Shown in pieces: positions 50,436-59,005 of a DNA stretch of 64,000 nucleotides (position 1 is its first letter; every line of letters begins with the position of its first letter). Position numbers and translations under genes: made by a program. The stretch comes from Rubrobacter xylanophilus DSM 9941 (GTDB lineage Bacteria > Actinomycetota > Rubrobacteria > Rubrobacterales > Rubrobacteraceae). The notes beneath the pieces are model-generated. The model did no database searches, was not told the DNA's origin, and worked only from the letters and a program-made list of their open reading frames with translations. Location of the stretch: NCBI RefSeq assembly GCF_000014185.1, contig NC_008148.1:2708001-2772000 (forward strand), in the 5' to 3' direction.

Positions 50436-51863
50436 ATGTCCGTTCTGATAAAAGGCGGCCGCATCATAACCGCCGCAGACGACTACGTGGGGGACATCTT
50501 CATCGAGGACGAGACCGTCTCGCTCATCGGGCGCTCGCTGGACGTGCGGGCGGACAAGGTCATAGACGCGGGCGGCAGGTACGTCATCCCCGGCTGCATC
50601 GACCCGCACACCCACATGGAGATGCCCTTCGGCGGGACCGTCACCTGCGACGACTTCACCTCCGGCACCATCTCCGCGGCCTTCGGCGGGACGACCACGC
50701 TGGTCGACTTCTGCCTGCAGCAGGCCGGGCAGACGCTCCCCGAGGCGCTCGAGACCTGGCACGAGAAGATAGAGCGCGCAAAGCCGGTCATCGACGTGGG
50801 CTTCCACCTCGCCGTCACCGACCTTAAGGAGAAGGGGACGCTCGAGGACCTCGCGAAGGCCCCCGAGGAGGGCGTCACCAGCTACAAGCTCTTCATGGCG
50901 TACAAGGGTGCGATCATGGTGGACGACGAGACCCTCTTCCGGGTGATGCAGGTCGCCTCCGAGACCGGCGCCCTGGTGATGGTGCACGCCGAGCACGGCG
51001 ACTCCATAGACGTGCTGGTGAAGCAGGCGCTCGCCGAGGGGAAGACCGAGCCCAAGTGGCACGCCGCGACCCGCCCCCCGATAACCGAAGGGGAGGCGAC
51101 CAACCGCGCCATCCAGCTCGCCCACCTCGCCGGCGCCCCGCTCTACGTGGTCCACGTCTCGTGCAAGGAGGCCATAGACCCGATAGCCCGCGCGCGGGAG
51201 GCCGACTGGCGGGCCTGGGGCGAGACCTGCACCCAGTACCTCTTCATCGACGAGAGCTACCTGGAGAAGCCGAACTTCGAGGGGGCCAAGTACGTCTACA
51301 CTCCGCCGCCGCGCCCCAAGGAGAACCAGGAGCACCTCTGGCACGCGCTCTCGACGGGCGTGCTCTCGGTGATCTCCACCGACCACTGCCCGTTCAGGTT
51401 CGACGGCCAGAAGACCCTCGGCAGGGACGACTTCTCCAAGATCCCCAACGGCGGGCCCGGCGTCGAGGACCGCCTCATGATGATCCACAACTTCGGCGTG
51501 AGGGAGGGGCGCATCTCGCTCAACAGGATGGTCGAGCTGCTCTCGACCGCCCCGGCGCGCTTCTTCGGCCTCTACCCGCGCAAGGGGACGATCGCCGTGG
51601 GCTCCGACGCCGACATCGTGATCTTCGACCCGAACAAGAAGAAGACCATCTCCGCCGAGACCCACCACTCCAACATCGACTACAACCTCTACGAGGGCAC
51701 AGAGGTCACCGGCGTCCCGGAGACGGTCCTGCTGCGGGGGCAGGTCCTGGTCGAGGACGGCGAGCTCCTCGCGAGCCCCGGCGCCGGGCGCTTCGTCAGG
51801 CGGGCGCGCTTCGGCGAGGAGCTCCCCGGAGCGGCGGGGGAGCGCCCCATCAGCGTGGGGTGA
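50436..51863 (+). CDS. Dihydropyrimidinase/hydantoinase
   Basis: 475 residues, ATG with GAGAGGAGGAGC. Metal site: GCIDPHTHMEMPFGG (HxH), the Lys to be carboxylated in VTSYKLFMAYKGAIMVDD, VMVHAEHGDS and YVVHVSCKEA (His), and STDHCPFRFDGQ (Asp). Length and order are typical for D-hydantoinase/dihydropyrimidinase. It opens cyclic ureides to N-carbamoyl acids, the substrate type of the previous gene. The stop overlaps the next start by one base. Confidence 0.92.
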   Translation: MSVLIKGGRIITAADDYVGDIFIEDETVSLIGRSLDVRADKVIDAGGRYVIPGCIDPHTHMEMPFGGTVTCDDFTSGTISAAFGGTTTLVDFCLQQAGQTLPEALETWHEKIERAKPVIDVGFHLAVTDLKEKGTLEDLAKAPEEGVTSYKLFMAYKGAIMVDDETLFRVMQVASETGALVMVHAEHGDSIDVLVKQALAEGKTEPKWHAATRPPITEGEATNRAIQLAHLAGAPLYVVHVSCKEAIDPIARAREADWRAWGETCTQYLFIDESYLEKPNFEGAKYVYTPPPRPKENQEHLWHALSTGVLSVISTDHCPFRFDGQKTLGRDDFSKIPNGGPGVEDRLMMIHNFGVREGRISLNRMVELLSTAPARFFGLYPRKGTIAVGSDADIVIFDPNKKKTISAETHHSNIDYNLYEGTEVTGVPETVLLRGQVLVEDGELLASPGAGRFVRRARFGEELPGAAGERPISVG

Positions 51864-52519
51864 TGGCGGTGGCCGACGAGCAGACCCGCCGCGTCTACGA
51901 GCGGGCCCGGATGGGAGGGCGCCTCGGGCTGGGGGAGCGCCCGGCCGTCCTCGTCGTGGACTTCAGCTGCGGCTTCACCGACCCCGGGTGCCCCCTCGGG
52001 GCGGACATGGGCGCGGAGATAGAGGCCACCCGGCGCGTGCTCGAGGTGGCCCGCGGGAGGGGCTTCCCCGTGATCTTCACCACCATCGCCTTCGAGGAGA
52101 ACCTCGTCGACGGGGCGCTCTGGGTGAGGAAGGTCCCCTCGCTCGGCGAGCTCAGGCTCGGGAGCCGCTGGGTCGAGATCGACCCCCGCCTCGAACGCCG
52201 GGAGGAGGAGACCGTGATCGTCAAGAAGGGCGCCTCGGCGTTCTTCGGGACGAACCTCTCCGCGATCCTCGCCTCCCTCGGGGTGGACTCGGTCGTCCTC
52301 TGCGGGGCGACGACGAGCGGCTGCGTGAGGGCCACGGCGGTCGACCTCCTGCAGCACGGGTATCCCGCGCTCGTGCCGCGCGAGTGCGTCGGCGACCGGG
52401 CCGCGCCGCCCCACGAGGCCAACCTCTTCGACATCCAGGCCAAGTACGCCGACGTGGTCTCGCTGGAGGAGGCGCTGGAGCGGCTGGAGAGCGCCGGCCG
52501 CACCCGGGAGAAGCTGTAA
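51863..52519 (+). CDS. Isochorismatase-fold cysteine amidohydrolase
   Basis: 218 residues. Catalytic triad: Asp in PAVLVVDFSCGFTDPGCPLG, Lys in VIVKKGASAFFGTNL, Cys in CGATTSGCVRATAVDLLQHG. The FTDPxCPLG loop is the one I associate with N-carbamoylsarcosine and maleamate amidohydrolases, so hydrolysis of a half-amide or carbamoyl acid to the free acid is the best guess. This fits directly between the ring-opening enzymes and the fumarase that follows. Confidence 0.85.
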   Translation: MAVADEQTRRVYERARMGGRLGLGERPAVLVVDFSCGFTDPGCPLGADMGAEIEATRRVLEVARGRGFPVIFTTIAFEENLVDGALWVRKVPSLGELRLGSRWVEIDPRLERREEETVIVKKGASAFFGTNLSAILASLGVDSVVLCGATTSGCVRATAVDLLQHGYPALVPRECVGDRAAPPHEANLFDIQAKYADVVSLEEALERLESAGRTREKL

Positions 52520-52554
52520 TCCAGAGGCCCTGCGGTCAGCAAAGAGAGGGAGGG

Positions 52555-53397
52555 ATGCGCGAGGTACCGGCGGAGACCATAGCGCGGGCGGTGCGCGACC
52601 TGTGCATCGAGGCGAACACCTGCCTTCGGGAGGACCACCTCTCGGCCCTGCGGCGGGCGCTGGAGCAGGAGCGGTCCGAGCTGGGGCGGGAGGTCATCCG
52701 GCAGCTGCTGGAGAACGCCCGGGTGGCCTGCTCGGAGTGCGTGGCCTTCTGCCAGGACACGGGGTACGCCGTCTTCTTCGTGGAGCTGGGGCAGGAGGTC
52801 CGCATAACGGGCGGCACGCTGCAGGAGGCCGTGGACGAGGGGGTGCGGCGGGGCTACCGGGAGGGCTACCTCAGGAAGTCCATCGTGGAGAGCCCGCTGC
52901 GCCGCAGGAACACCGGGGACAACACCCCGGCCATCGTCTACTGCGAGCCCGTCTCCGGGGAGCAGCTGCGCGTGACCATGCTCGCCAAGGGCGCGGGCTG
53001 CGACAACGCGAGCGCCATAAGGATGCTCACCCCGGCGGAGGGGTTGGAGGCGATGAAGCGCTTTGTGGTGGAGACCGTCGAGCGGGCGGGGCCCAACGCC
53101 AGCCCGCCGCTCACCGTGGGCGTGGGGCTCGGGGGCACCTTCGAGAAGGCCGCCGTGCTGGCCAAGAAGGCGCTCGTGAGGAGCTCGGGCGAGCCGCACC
53201 CGGACCCGGAGGTCGCGGCCCTGGAGAGGGAGCTGCTCGAGGAGATCAACGCCACCGGCATAGGCCCCGCCGGCTACGGCGGGACGGTGACCGCGCTCGC
53301 CGTCCACGTCGAGACCCACCCGACCCACATCGCGGCCTTCCCGGTGGCGGTGAACATAGACTGCCACTCCCACCGGGTGCGGGAGGCCAGGCTGTGA
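52555..53397 (+). CDS. Class I fumarase / tartrate dehydratase alpha subunit
   Basis: 280 residues, ATG with GAGAGGGAGGG. Fe-S cluster cysteines: AFCQDTGYAVFFVELG, MLAKGAGCDNASAIRML and NIDCHSHRV. The second segment usually reads GGGSEN in such enzymes, so the GCDN version is unusual. The alpha and beta parts are separate genes, typical of the thermophile/archaeal form. Converts fumarate and malate, or a close analogue such as mesaconate or tartrate. End of the imide/amide operon. Confidence 0.88.
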   Translation: MREVPAETIARAVRDLCIEANTCLREDHLSALRRALEQERSELGREVIRQLLENARVACSECVAFCQDTGYAVFFVELGQEVRITGGTLQEAVDEGVRRGYREGYLRKSIVESPLRRRNTGDNTPAIVYCEPVSGEQLRVTMLAKGAGCDNASAIRMLTPAEGLEAMKRFVVETVERAGPNASPPLTVGVGLGGTFEKAAVLAKKALVRSSGEPHPDPEVAALERELLEEINATGIGPAGYGGTVTALAVHVETHPTHIAAFPVAVNIDCHSHRVREARL

Positions 53398-53960
53398 GCG
53401 GGAGGGGGCGCATCCGGCTGCGGACCCCGCTCTCGCCTGAGGACATAAGGCCGCTCCGGAGCGGGGACCTGGTCCTGATCGGCGGGGTGCTCTACACCGC
53501 GCGGGACGCGGCGCACGCCCGGATGGCCGAGGCGCTGGCGGCGGGAGAGCCGCTCCCCTTCGACCCAGAGGGGCAGGTCATCTACTTCGTCGGTCCCGCC
53601 CCGGCGCGCCCGGGACGCCCCATAGGCCCCGCCGGGCCCACCACCGCCTCCCGGATGGACCCCTACTCGCCGCTGCTCATCGAGCGGGGGTTGAGGGGCA
53701 TGATCGGGAAGGGCAGGAGGTCCCTGGAGGTGCGGCGCGCGATGCGCGAGCACGGCTGCGTGTACTTCGGGGCGGTCGAGGGGACGGCGGCGCTGCTGGC
53801 CCGGCGGGTGAAGGAGGCCGAGCTGGTGGCCTACGAAGACCTCGGCCCGGAGGCGATCCGCCGGCTCGTGGTGGAGGACTTCCCGGCGGTGGTCATCAAC
53901 GACCTGCACGGCGGGGACCTCTACGAGGAGGGAAGGGCGCGCTGGCGGCGCGCCGGGTAG
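53394..53960 (+). CDS. Class I fumarase / tartrate dehydratase beta subunit
   Basis: 188 residues; GTG overlaps the alpha stop. Typical beta motifs: GVLYTARDAAHARMAEAL, IGPAGPTTASRMDPYSPLL, MIGKGRRSLEVRRAMREHGC and VYFGAVEGTAALLARRV. The last residues YEEGRARWRRAG are normal. Forms the second half of the fumarase active site with the upstream gene. It ends 6 bp from a convergent gene. Confidence 0.9.
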   Translation: MSGRGRIRLRTPLSPEDIRPLRSGDLVLIGGVLYTARDAAHARMAEALAAGEPLPFDPEGQVIYFVGPAPARPGRPIGPAGPTTASRMDPYSPLLIERGLRGMIGKGRRSLEVRRAMREHGCVYFGAVEGTAALLARRVKEAELVAYEDLGPEAIRRLVVEDFPAVVINDLHGGDLYEEGRARWRRAG

Positions 53961-53965
53961 CGCCC

Positions 53966-55000
53966 TCAGCCGGGCTTGCCGGGAGGCCGGGGCAGCAGCT
54001 CGTCGAGGACCGTCGCCAGCGCCACCGCCGCCGGGACGGCGAGCAGCAGCCCGGCGAACCCCAGGAGCGTGCCCAGAGCCAGGAAGGAGACCAGGATCCA
54101 CACCGGATGCAGGCTGACCTCCCGGCCCATCACCAGCGGCTGGACCATGTTGCCGTCTATCTGGTTCAGCACCACGTAGAGGGCCGCGACCAGGAGCGCC
54201 TTGAGCGGCGAGATGCTGAGCGCCACCAGCACCGGGAGCACGGCGGCCACGATGGAGCCGAAGTAGGGGACGAAGTTCAGCAGCGCCGCCAGCAGGCCGA
54301 AGGTCACCGGGAGCGGTATCCCGAGCGCCCACAGCCCCGCCCCCGCCCCGGCGCCCACGACGAGCGCCGCCAACCCGGCCCCGAGCATCCAGCCCCGCAG
54401 CCGGACCTCGAGCCTCCCCAGCAGGGCGGAGACCCGCCCGCGCTCCTCCTCCGGAAAGAGCCTCAGGAACCCGGAGACCACCGGCCCCGGGTCGCGGGCC
54501 AGGTACAGGGCGAGAAAGACCACCACCACCGCGTCGGCGGCCGCCCGTGCCACGCCCCCCGCGAGCTCCGGCAGCGCCCCGACGAGCCGCGAGGCGAGCC
54601 CCCGTGCCCTCCCGGCGAGCTCGGAGAGGTCGGGGACGATCCCGAGGCTCCCGTGCAGCCGCCGGGTCAGCCCGGCGAGCGCGTCCAGGTAGCCGGGGAG
54701 CTGGGAGGCGAGCACCTGCAGCTCCCGGACGATGTTGGGCAGCAGCACCAGCCAGAAGAGCGCCCCGAGCAGCCCGAAGAGCGAGAGCAGGAGGAGCACC
54801 GCGGCCCACCCCGGCACCCCGACCCGGCCCATCCCCCAGATGACCGTCCTGAGCACCAGCGCGAGCAGCACCGAGATCGCGACCAGCTCCAAAACCGGCA
54901 GAAGCGCGTAGCCCACGACGAGGGCGGCGGCCAAAAGCACGGCGAGCGGGGCCCCCTCCAGGAGCCGCCTCCACCCGGCCTTCCTGTCCCGTGCCCGCAC
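53966..55000 (-). CDS. AI-2E/PerM-family transporter
   Basis: 344 residues if started at the GTG at 55000, which has GGAGGAGGTGGAGC in front; a longer frame adds only Arg/Gly-rich residues. About eight helices; the family segment FGLLAALLNFVPYFGSIVAA and NQIDGNMVQPLVMGREVSLH, then PVWILVSFLALGTLLGFAGL, are typical. Functions range from AI-2 export to ion or antiporter activity; none can be assigned here. Confidence 0.85.
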   Translation of the reverse strand: MRARDRKAGWRRLLEGAPLAVLLAAALVVGYALLPVLELVAISVLLALVLRTVIWGMGRVGVPGWAAVLLLLSLFGLLGALFWLVLLPNIVRELQVLASQLPGYLDALAGLTRRLHGSLGIVPDLSELAGRARGLASRLVGALPELAGGVARAAADAVVVVFLALYLARDPGPVVSGFLRLFPEEERGRVSALLGRLEVRLRGWMLGAGLAALVVGAGAGAGLWALGIPLPVTFGLLAALLNFVPYFGSIVAAVLPVLVALSISPLKALLVAALYVVLNQIDGNMVQPLVMGREVSLHPVWILVSFLALGTLLGFAGLLLAVPAAVALATVLDELLPRPPGKPG

Positions 55001-55070
55001 GCTCCACCTCCTCCGGCGTCCCGGCCTTCTTACCCCGCCCCCCCTCCCCCTCACCCCCGGGCGGCGAAAT

Positions 55071-55109
55071 CTTTACCGAGCCTTAACCGTCCGCTTACCG
55101 CCCCCCAAC
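55071..55109 (+). promoter_or_regulatory. Direct-repeat regulatory site 3
   Basis: CTTTAC (55071), CTTAAC (55082), GCTTAC (55093) and CCCAAC (55104), all exactly 11 bp apart. It lies between the divergent AI-2E-family gene and the SDR operon, 54 bp before the SDR start. Confidence 0.62.
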
Positions 55110-55162
55110 CCCCGCGGGCAAGAGGTTGTCTTTTGCAAGATACTGGAGAGGAGCGTGCACGC

Positions 55163-56170
55163 ATGAGCAACGCGGGAGCACCGGAGGTGGTCGTGGTGAC
55201 GGGGGCCTCGGCCGGGGTCGGGCGGGCCGCGGCGGTGGAGTTCGCCCGGCACGGGGCGAGCGTGGGGCTTCTGGCCCGGGGTGGCGCCGGGCTGGAGGGG
55301 GCCGCGCGGGAGGTCGAGGCCGCCGGCGGCCGGGCGCTGCCCCTCAGGACCGACGTCGCCGACGCGGCGGCGGTGGAGGAGGCCGCCCGCCGGGTGGAGG
55401 AGGAGCTGGGCCCCATGGACGTGTGGGTGAACAACGCCATGACCTCGGTCTTCGCCCCGGTGCGGGAGGTGACCCCGGAGGAGTTCCGGCGGGTGACCGA
55501 GGTAACCTACCTCGGGACCGTCTACGGCACGATGGCCGCCCTCCGGCGGATGCTGCCGCGGGACCGGGGCAGGATCGTGCAGGTAGGCTCGGCGCTGGCC
55601 TACCGCGCGATCCCGCTGCAGGCCGCCTACTGCGGCTCCAAGCACGGCATCCAGGGCTTCACCGAGTCGCTGCGGAGCGAGCTCCTGCACGAGGGCTCCT
55701 CGGTGAGGGTGACGATGGTCCAGATGCCCGCGCTGAACACCCCGCAGTTCGGCTGGGTCCGGAGCCGCCTCCCCCGCGAGCCCCAGCCGGTGCCCCCAAT
55801 CTTCCAGCCCGAGGTGGCGGCGGAGGCCATCTACTGGGCCGCCCACCACGACCGCAACGAGCTGTGGGTGGGCTGGCCCGCGGTGAAGGCGATCCTGGGC
55901 AACCGGCTCTTCCCCCGCCTGCTGGACCGCTACCTGGCCCGCACCGGCTACGAGGCCCAGCAGACCCAGAGCCCCGCCGACCCGAAGTCCCGCCGGGACA
56001 ACCTCTTCGAGGCGGTCGACGAGGGGGAGGACTACGGGGCGCACGGCGCCTTCGACGACCGCTCCCGCCCCCGGAGCTACCAGTGGTGGGCCAGCACCCA
56101 CCGCGGCCGGCTGGCGCTCGCCGGCGCCGCCCTCGCCGCGGCGGTCGGGGCCGCCCTGGTGCGCAGATGA
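55163..56170 (+). CDS. SDR-family oxidoreductase with C-terminal membrane tail
   Basis: 335 residues. VVVVTGASAGVGRAAAVEFA, NNAMTSVFAPVREVTPEEF (NNA), ALAYRAIPLQAAYCGSKHGI (Tyr-x3-Lys) and VQMPALNTPQFGW. The C-terminal 90 residues go beyond the classic SDR length and end in a helix (LALAGAALAAAVGAALVRR), suggesting membrane attachment. Related SDRs act on lipids or polyketides. First gene of a unit with a VKOR-like and an SPW protein, below repeat site 3. Confidence 0.85.
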   Translation: MSNAGAPEVVVVTGASAGVGRAAAVEFARHGASVGLLARGGAGLEGAAREVEAAGGRALPLRTDVADAAAVEEAARRVEEELGPMDVWVNNAMTSVFAPVREVTPEEFRRVTEVTYLGTVYGTMAALRRMLPRDRGRIVQVGSALAYRAIPLQAAYCGSKHGIQGFTESLRSELLHEGSSVRVTMVQMPALNTPQFGWVRSRLPREPQPVPPIFQPEVAAEAIYWAAHHDRNELWVGWPAVKAILGNRLFPRLLDRYLARTGYEAQQTQSPADPKSRRDNLFEAVDEGEDYGAHGAFDDRSRPRSYQWWASTHRGRLALAGAALAAAVGAALVRR

Positions 56171-56700
56171 GCGGCCGGGGGGTGCCGCCGGGCTGGGAGG
56201 AGAACCCGACCTCCTGGCCCCGGCGGCTGCAGGTAGCGGCGCTCGCCGCCGCGGGGCTCCTCGTCGCCGGGTACCTGACGCTCTACCAGCTCGGCCTGAC
56301 CGGCGGGGTATGGGACCCCTTCTTCCCGCAGGGGAGCCCGAAGGTGCTGCGCCTCTTCGAGCCCGTGCCCGACGCGGCGCTCGGCGCGCTGGCCTACGGG
56401 ACGGAGATCGTGCTGAGCTTCGTCGGCGGGGAGGACCGCTGGCGCACCATGCCGTGGACCACGCTCGCCTTCGGGGCGACCGTCTTCGCCGGGGCCCTGG
56501 TGAGCGTGCTGCTCATGATCGCCCAGCCGGTCCTCGCGCGGGCGTGGTGCACCCTGTGTCTGGCCTCCGCCGGGATCTCGCTCCTCCTCTGCGGGCGGGG
56601 GGCGGAAGAGCCCCTGGCCTCGCTGCAGCACCTGCGGCGGGTGCGGGACTCCGGGGGCTCGGTGTGGCGGGCCCTGTGGGGGACGAAGGGGGGCGGCTGA
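56167..56700 (+). CDS. Vitamin K epoxide reductase (VKOR)-like membrane protein
   Basis: 177 residues, 4-bp ATGA overlap. Four helices; the redox CxxC is in LARAWCTLCLASAGISLLL, and a Ser/Trp segment earlier (EENPTSWPRRLQVAALAAAG) starts the first helix. Such proteins reoxidise thiol-disulfide carriers using quinone, so disulfide formation outside the cell is expected. The second Cys pair of canonical VKOR is not evident. Confidence 0.75.
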   Translation: MSGRGVPPGWEENPTSWPRRLQVAALAAAGLLVAGYLTLYQLGLTGGVWDPFFPQGSPKVLRLFEPVPDAALGALAYGTEIVLSFVGGEDRWRTMPWTTLAFGATVFAGALVSVLLMIAQPVLARAWCTLCLASAGISLLLCGRGAEEPLASLQHLRRVRDSGGSVWRALWGTKGGG

Positions 56701-56703
56701 GGC

Positions 56704-57063
56704 GTGCGGGCCCGGCTGCTCTGCGCCCTCCTCGGCGCCTGGCTCATGGCCGCCCCCGGCGTGCTGGGCCACGGCGGGGCCGCCGCGCTCAGCGCCCACG
56801 TCGCCGGGCCGGTGGTCCTCGGCTCCTCGGTGGTCGCGCTCTGGCCCGCGCTGCGGCCCCTCAGGTGGGTGGCGCTCCCGGCGGGGGCGTGGCTGCTCGC
56901 CGCCCCGCCGCTCCTCGGCTACGGCCCCGGTGCCGCGGCGAACAGCCTGCTCGTCGGGGCGGCGCTCGCCGCGCTGGCCTTCGCCGGGGGCGGCGGGCAG
57001 GAGAAGGTCGGCGGCGGCTGGCGAGCGGTGCTCTCCGGCCGCACGAGCGAGGACGGGAGGTAG
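56704..57063 (+). CDS. SPW-repeat membrane protein
   Basis: 119 residues, GTG start. Two repeated units, LLGAWLMAAPGVLGHGGAAA and PAGAWLLAAPPLLGYGPGAA, match the SPW repeat pattern (helix pair with G-x-W-L-x-x-x-P). Family members have four helices and unknown function. Frequently next to redox or SDR genes in actinobacteria. Confidence 0.7.
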   Translation: MRARLLCALLGAWLMAAPGVLGHGGAAALSAHVAGPVVLGSSVVALWPALRPLRWVALPAGAWLLAAPPLLGYGPGAAANSLLVGAALAALAFAGGGGQEKVGGGWRAVLSGRTSEDGR

Positions 57064-57064
57064 C

Positions 57065-58888
57065 ATGCCCCGGGAGAACCAGCCCTATCCCCCCATCGCC
57101 GACTACGCCCTCATCGGGGACAGCAACTCCGCCGCGCTCGTCTCCCGCTCCGGCTCCGTGGACTGGTGCTGCATCCGGCGGCTGGACGCCGGGAGCTGCT
57201 TCGGGCGGCTGCTCGACTGGGAGAAGGGCGGCTACTGCGCCGTCACCCCCGCGGGGGAGGAGTGGGACGTCTCCCGGCGCTACGTGGAGAGCTCGCTCGT
57301 CCTGGAGAGCACCTTCAAGGTCCCCGGGGGGGAGGCGCGGCTCTACGACTTCTTCGCCATGCCCTCCAGCCGCGAGGAGTACCCCTACCGCCAGCTCTTC
57401 CGGGTGCTGGAGGGGGTCCGGGGGCACGCCGAGTTCTCCGTCGGGGTCTTCCCCCGCTTCGACTACGGGGAGCTCGACCCCTGGCTCCGGCAGGAGGGCG
57501 TGCGGCTCTACAGCGCCCTCGGGGGCGACGACGGGCTCCTGATCTACTTCGACGAGGAGCTCATGAAGGCCGGCGACCACGGCCTCGAGGCCACCGTGAC
57601 CGTGCACGCCGGGGAGCGGGTGCGCCTGATGGTCATGTCCGTGCCCCCGGAGCGGCTCGACCTCCGCTCGCCGGAGGTGCCCGAGCCAGAGGAGATAGAC
57701 CGGCGGCTGGAGGAGACGCTCGGCTGGTGGCGCGGGTGGACCTCCCGCTTCCGCTACCGGGGCATCGGCGGCCCCGGCGTGCTCCGCTCGGCCACCGTCA
57801 TAAAGGGGCTCATGAACGACCTCACCGGGGCGGTCGCCGCGGCGGCCACCACCTCCCTCCCCGAGCGCCCCGGCGGCCCCCTCAACTGGGACTACCGGTA
57901 CAGCTGGATCCGGGACTCCTTCTTCGCCGTCCGCTCGCTCGCCGAGATCGGCTTCGAAGAGGAGGCCGACCGCTTCCGCAGGTTCATCGAGCGGAGCGCG
58001 GCGGGCAGCGCAGACCAGCTGCAGATCATGTACGGCATGGGCGGCGAGAGGCGCCTGAACGAGTTCGTCCTGGAGAACCTGGAGGGCTACCGGGGCGCGC
58101 GCCCCGTGCGGGTGGGCAACGCCGCCGCCGGCCAGCTCCAGCTGGACGTCTACGGCGAGCTCCTGGAGCTCGCCTGGCGCTGGCACCGGCGGGGAAACTC
58201 CCCGGACGACGACTACTGGCGCTTTCTGCTGGACATCGTGGACGCCGCCGCCGAGCGCTGGCGGGAGCCGGACAGCGGGATCTGGGAGGTCCGGGACGAC
58301 CCGCAGCACTTCGTGCACTCCAAGGTGATGTGCTGGGCCGCCCTGGATAAGGGGCTCCGGCTGGCGGAGGAGTGCATGCGGCGGGCCCCGGAGCGCCGGT
58401 GGGCGAAGGCTCGCCAGCAGATCCGGGAGGCCGTGGAGAGCGAGGGCTACGACGCCGAGCGCGGCGTCTTCACCCGCAGCTTCGAAAGCCGGGAGCTGGA
58501 CGCCGCCCTCCTCCTGCTGCCCCGCGTGGGCTTCGTGGAGCACGCCGACGAGCGGATGGTGCGCACCGTCCAGGCCGTGCGCGAGGAGCTGGAGCAGGAC
58601 GGCCTGCTCCTCCGCTACCGCCGGAAGGAGGGCGAGGAGGAGGGGGCGTTTCTGGCCTGCTCCTTCTGGCTCGTCGAGTGCCTGGCCCACCAGGGCCGCC
58701 TCGAGGAGGCCAGGGAGCTCTTCGACCGGGCGCTGGTCGCCGGCAACGACCTCGGCCTCTTCTCCGAGGAGTACGACCCCGCCTCCGGCGAGGCCCTGGG
58801 CAACTTCCCCCAGGCCCTCACCCACCTCTCCCACATCGAGGCCGCCATAGCCATCTCCCGCCACCTGCCCGCCGGGGCCGGGGCTTAA
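57065..58888 (+). CDS. GH15-family glucoamylase/trehalase-type glycosidase
   Basis: 607 residues. N-terminal beta-sandwich with YPPIADYALIGDSNSAALVS, then the (alpha/alpha)6 barrel: GPLNWDYRYSWIRDSFFAVR (substrate-site NWDYRY-W-RD), GSADQLQIMYGMGGERRLNE and the late SEEYDPASGEALGNFPQALT (catalytic Glu region). No signal peptide, so an internal role in trehalose, glycogen or malto-oligosaccharide breakdown is favoured. Last gene of the SDR unit; the next promoter region starts right behind its stop. Confidence 0.9.
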   Translation: MPRENQPYPPIADYALIGDSNSAALVSRSGSVDWCCIRRLDAGSCFGRLLDWEKGGYCAVTPAGEEWDVSRRYVESSLVLESTFKVPGGEARLYDFFAMPSSREEYPYRQLFRVLEGVRGHAEFSVGVFPRFDYGELDPWLRQEGVRLYSALGGDDGLLIYFDEELMKAGDHGLEATVTVHAGERVRLMVMSVPPERLDLRSPEVPEPEEIDRRLEETLGWWRGWTSRFRYRGIGGPGVLRSATVIKGLMNDLTGAVAAAATTSLPERPGGPLNWDYRYSWIRDSFFAVRSLAEIGFEEEADRFRRFIERSAAGSADQLQIMYGMGGERRLNEFVLENLEGYRGARPVRVGNAAAGQLQLDVYGELLELAWRWHRRGNSPDDDYWRFLLDIVDAAAERWREPDSGIWEVRDDPQHFVHSKVMCWAALDKGLRLAEECMRRAPERRWAKARQQIREAVESEGYDAERGVFTRSFESRELDAALLLLPRVGFVEHADERMVRTVQAVREELEQDGLLLRYRRKEGEEEGAFLACSFWLVECLAHQGRLEEARELFDRALVAGNDLGLFSEEYDPASGEALGNFPQALTHLSHIEAAIAISRHLPAGAGA

Positions 58889-58893
58889 AGAAA

Positions 58894-58966
58894 CTTCACA
58901 CAAGCTTTACGCCGCCCTTACCCGCGGGGGCCGAAAACCAACGCCCCGCGCCGATAAATACCCCTG
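58894..58966 (+). promoter_or_regulatory. Direct-repeat regulatory site 4 with shared core
   Basis: CTTCAC (58894), CTTTAC (58905) and CCTTAC (58916) are exactly 11 bp apart. CCAAC (58938) is followed after 15 nt by ATACCCCTG (58958-58966), the same core as at site 2. It sits between the GH15 stop and the isoprenoid operon. Confidence 0.65.
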
Positions 58967-59005
58967 GCGGAAGGCAGCTCAACGCGCCGGCGAGGGAGGT
59001 GTGAG

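Noticed and set aside
53966-55054. ATG at 55054 as start of the AI-2E-family protein.
   Set aside because: The first 18 residues would be Arg/Gly-rich without order and there is no ribosome binding site; GTG 55000 has a strong one.
58950-58966. A SigB-type -10 (GGGTAT on the minus strand) within the shared core ATACCCCTG.
   Set aside because: On the minus strand the GTTGG element would lie downstream of GGGTAT, the wrong order for a promoter.
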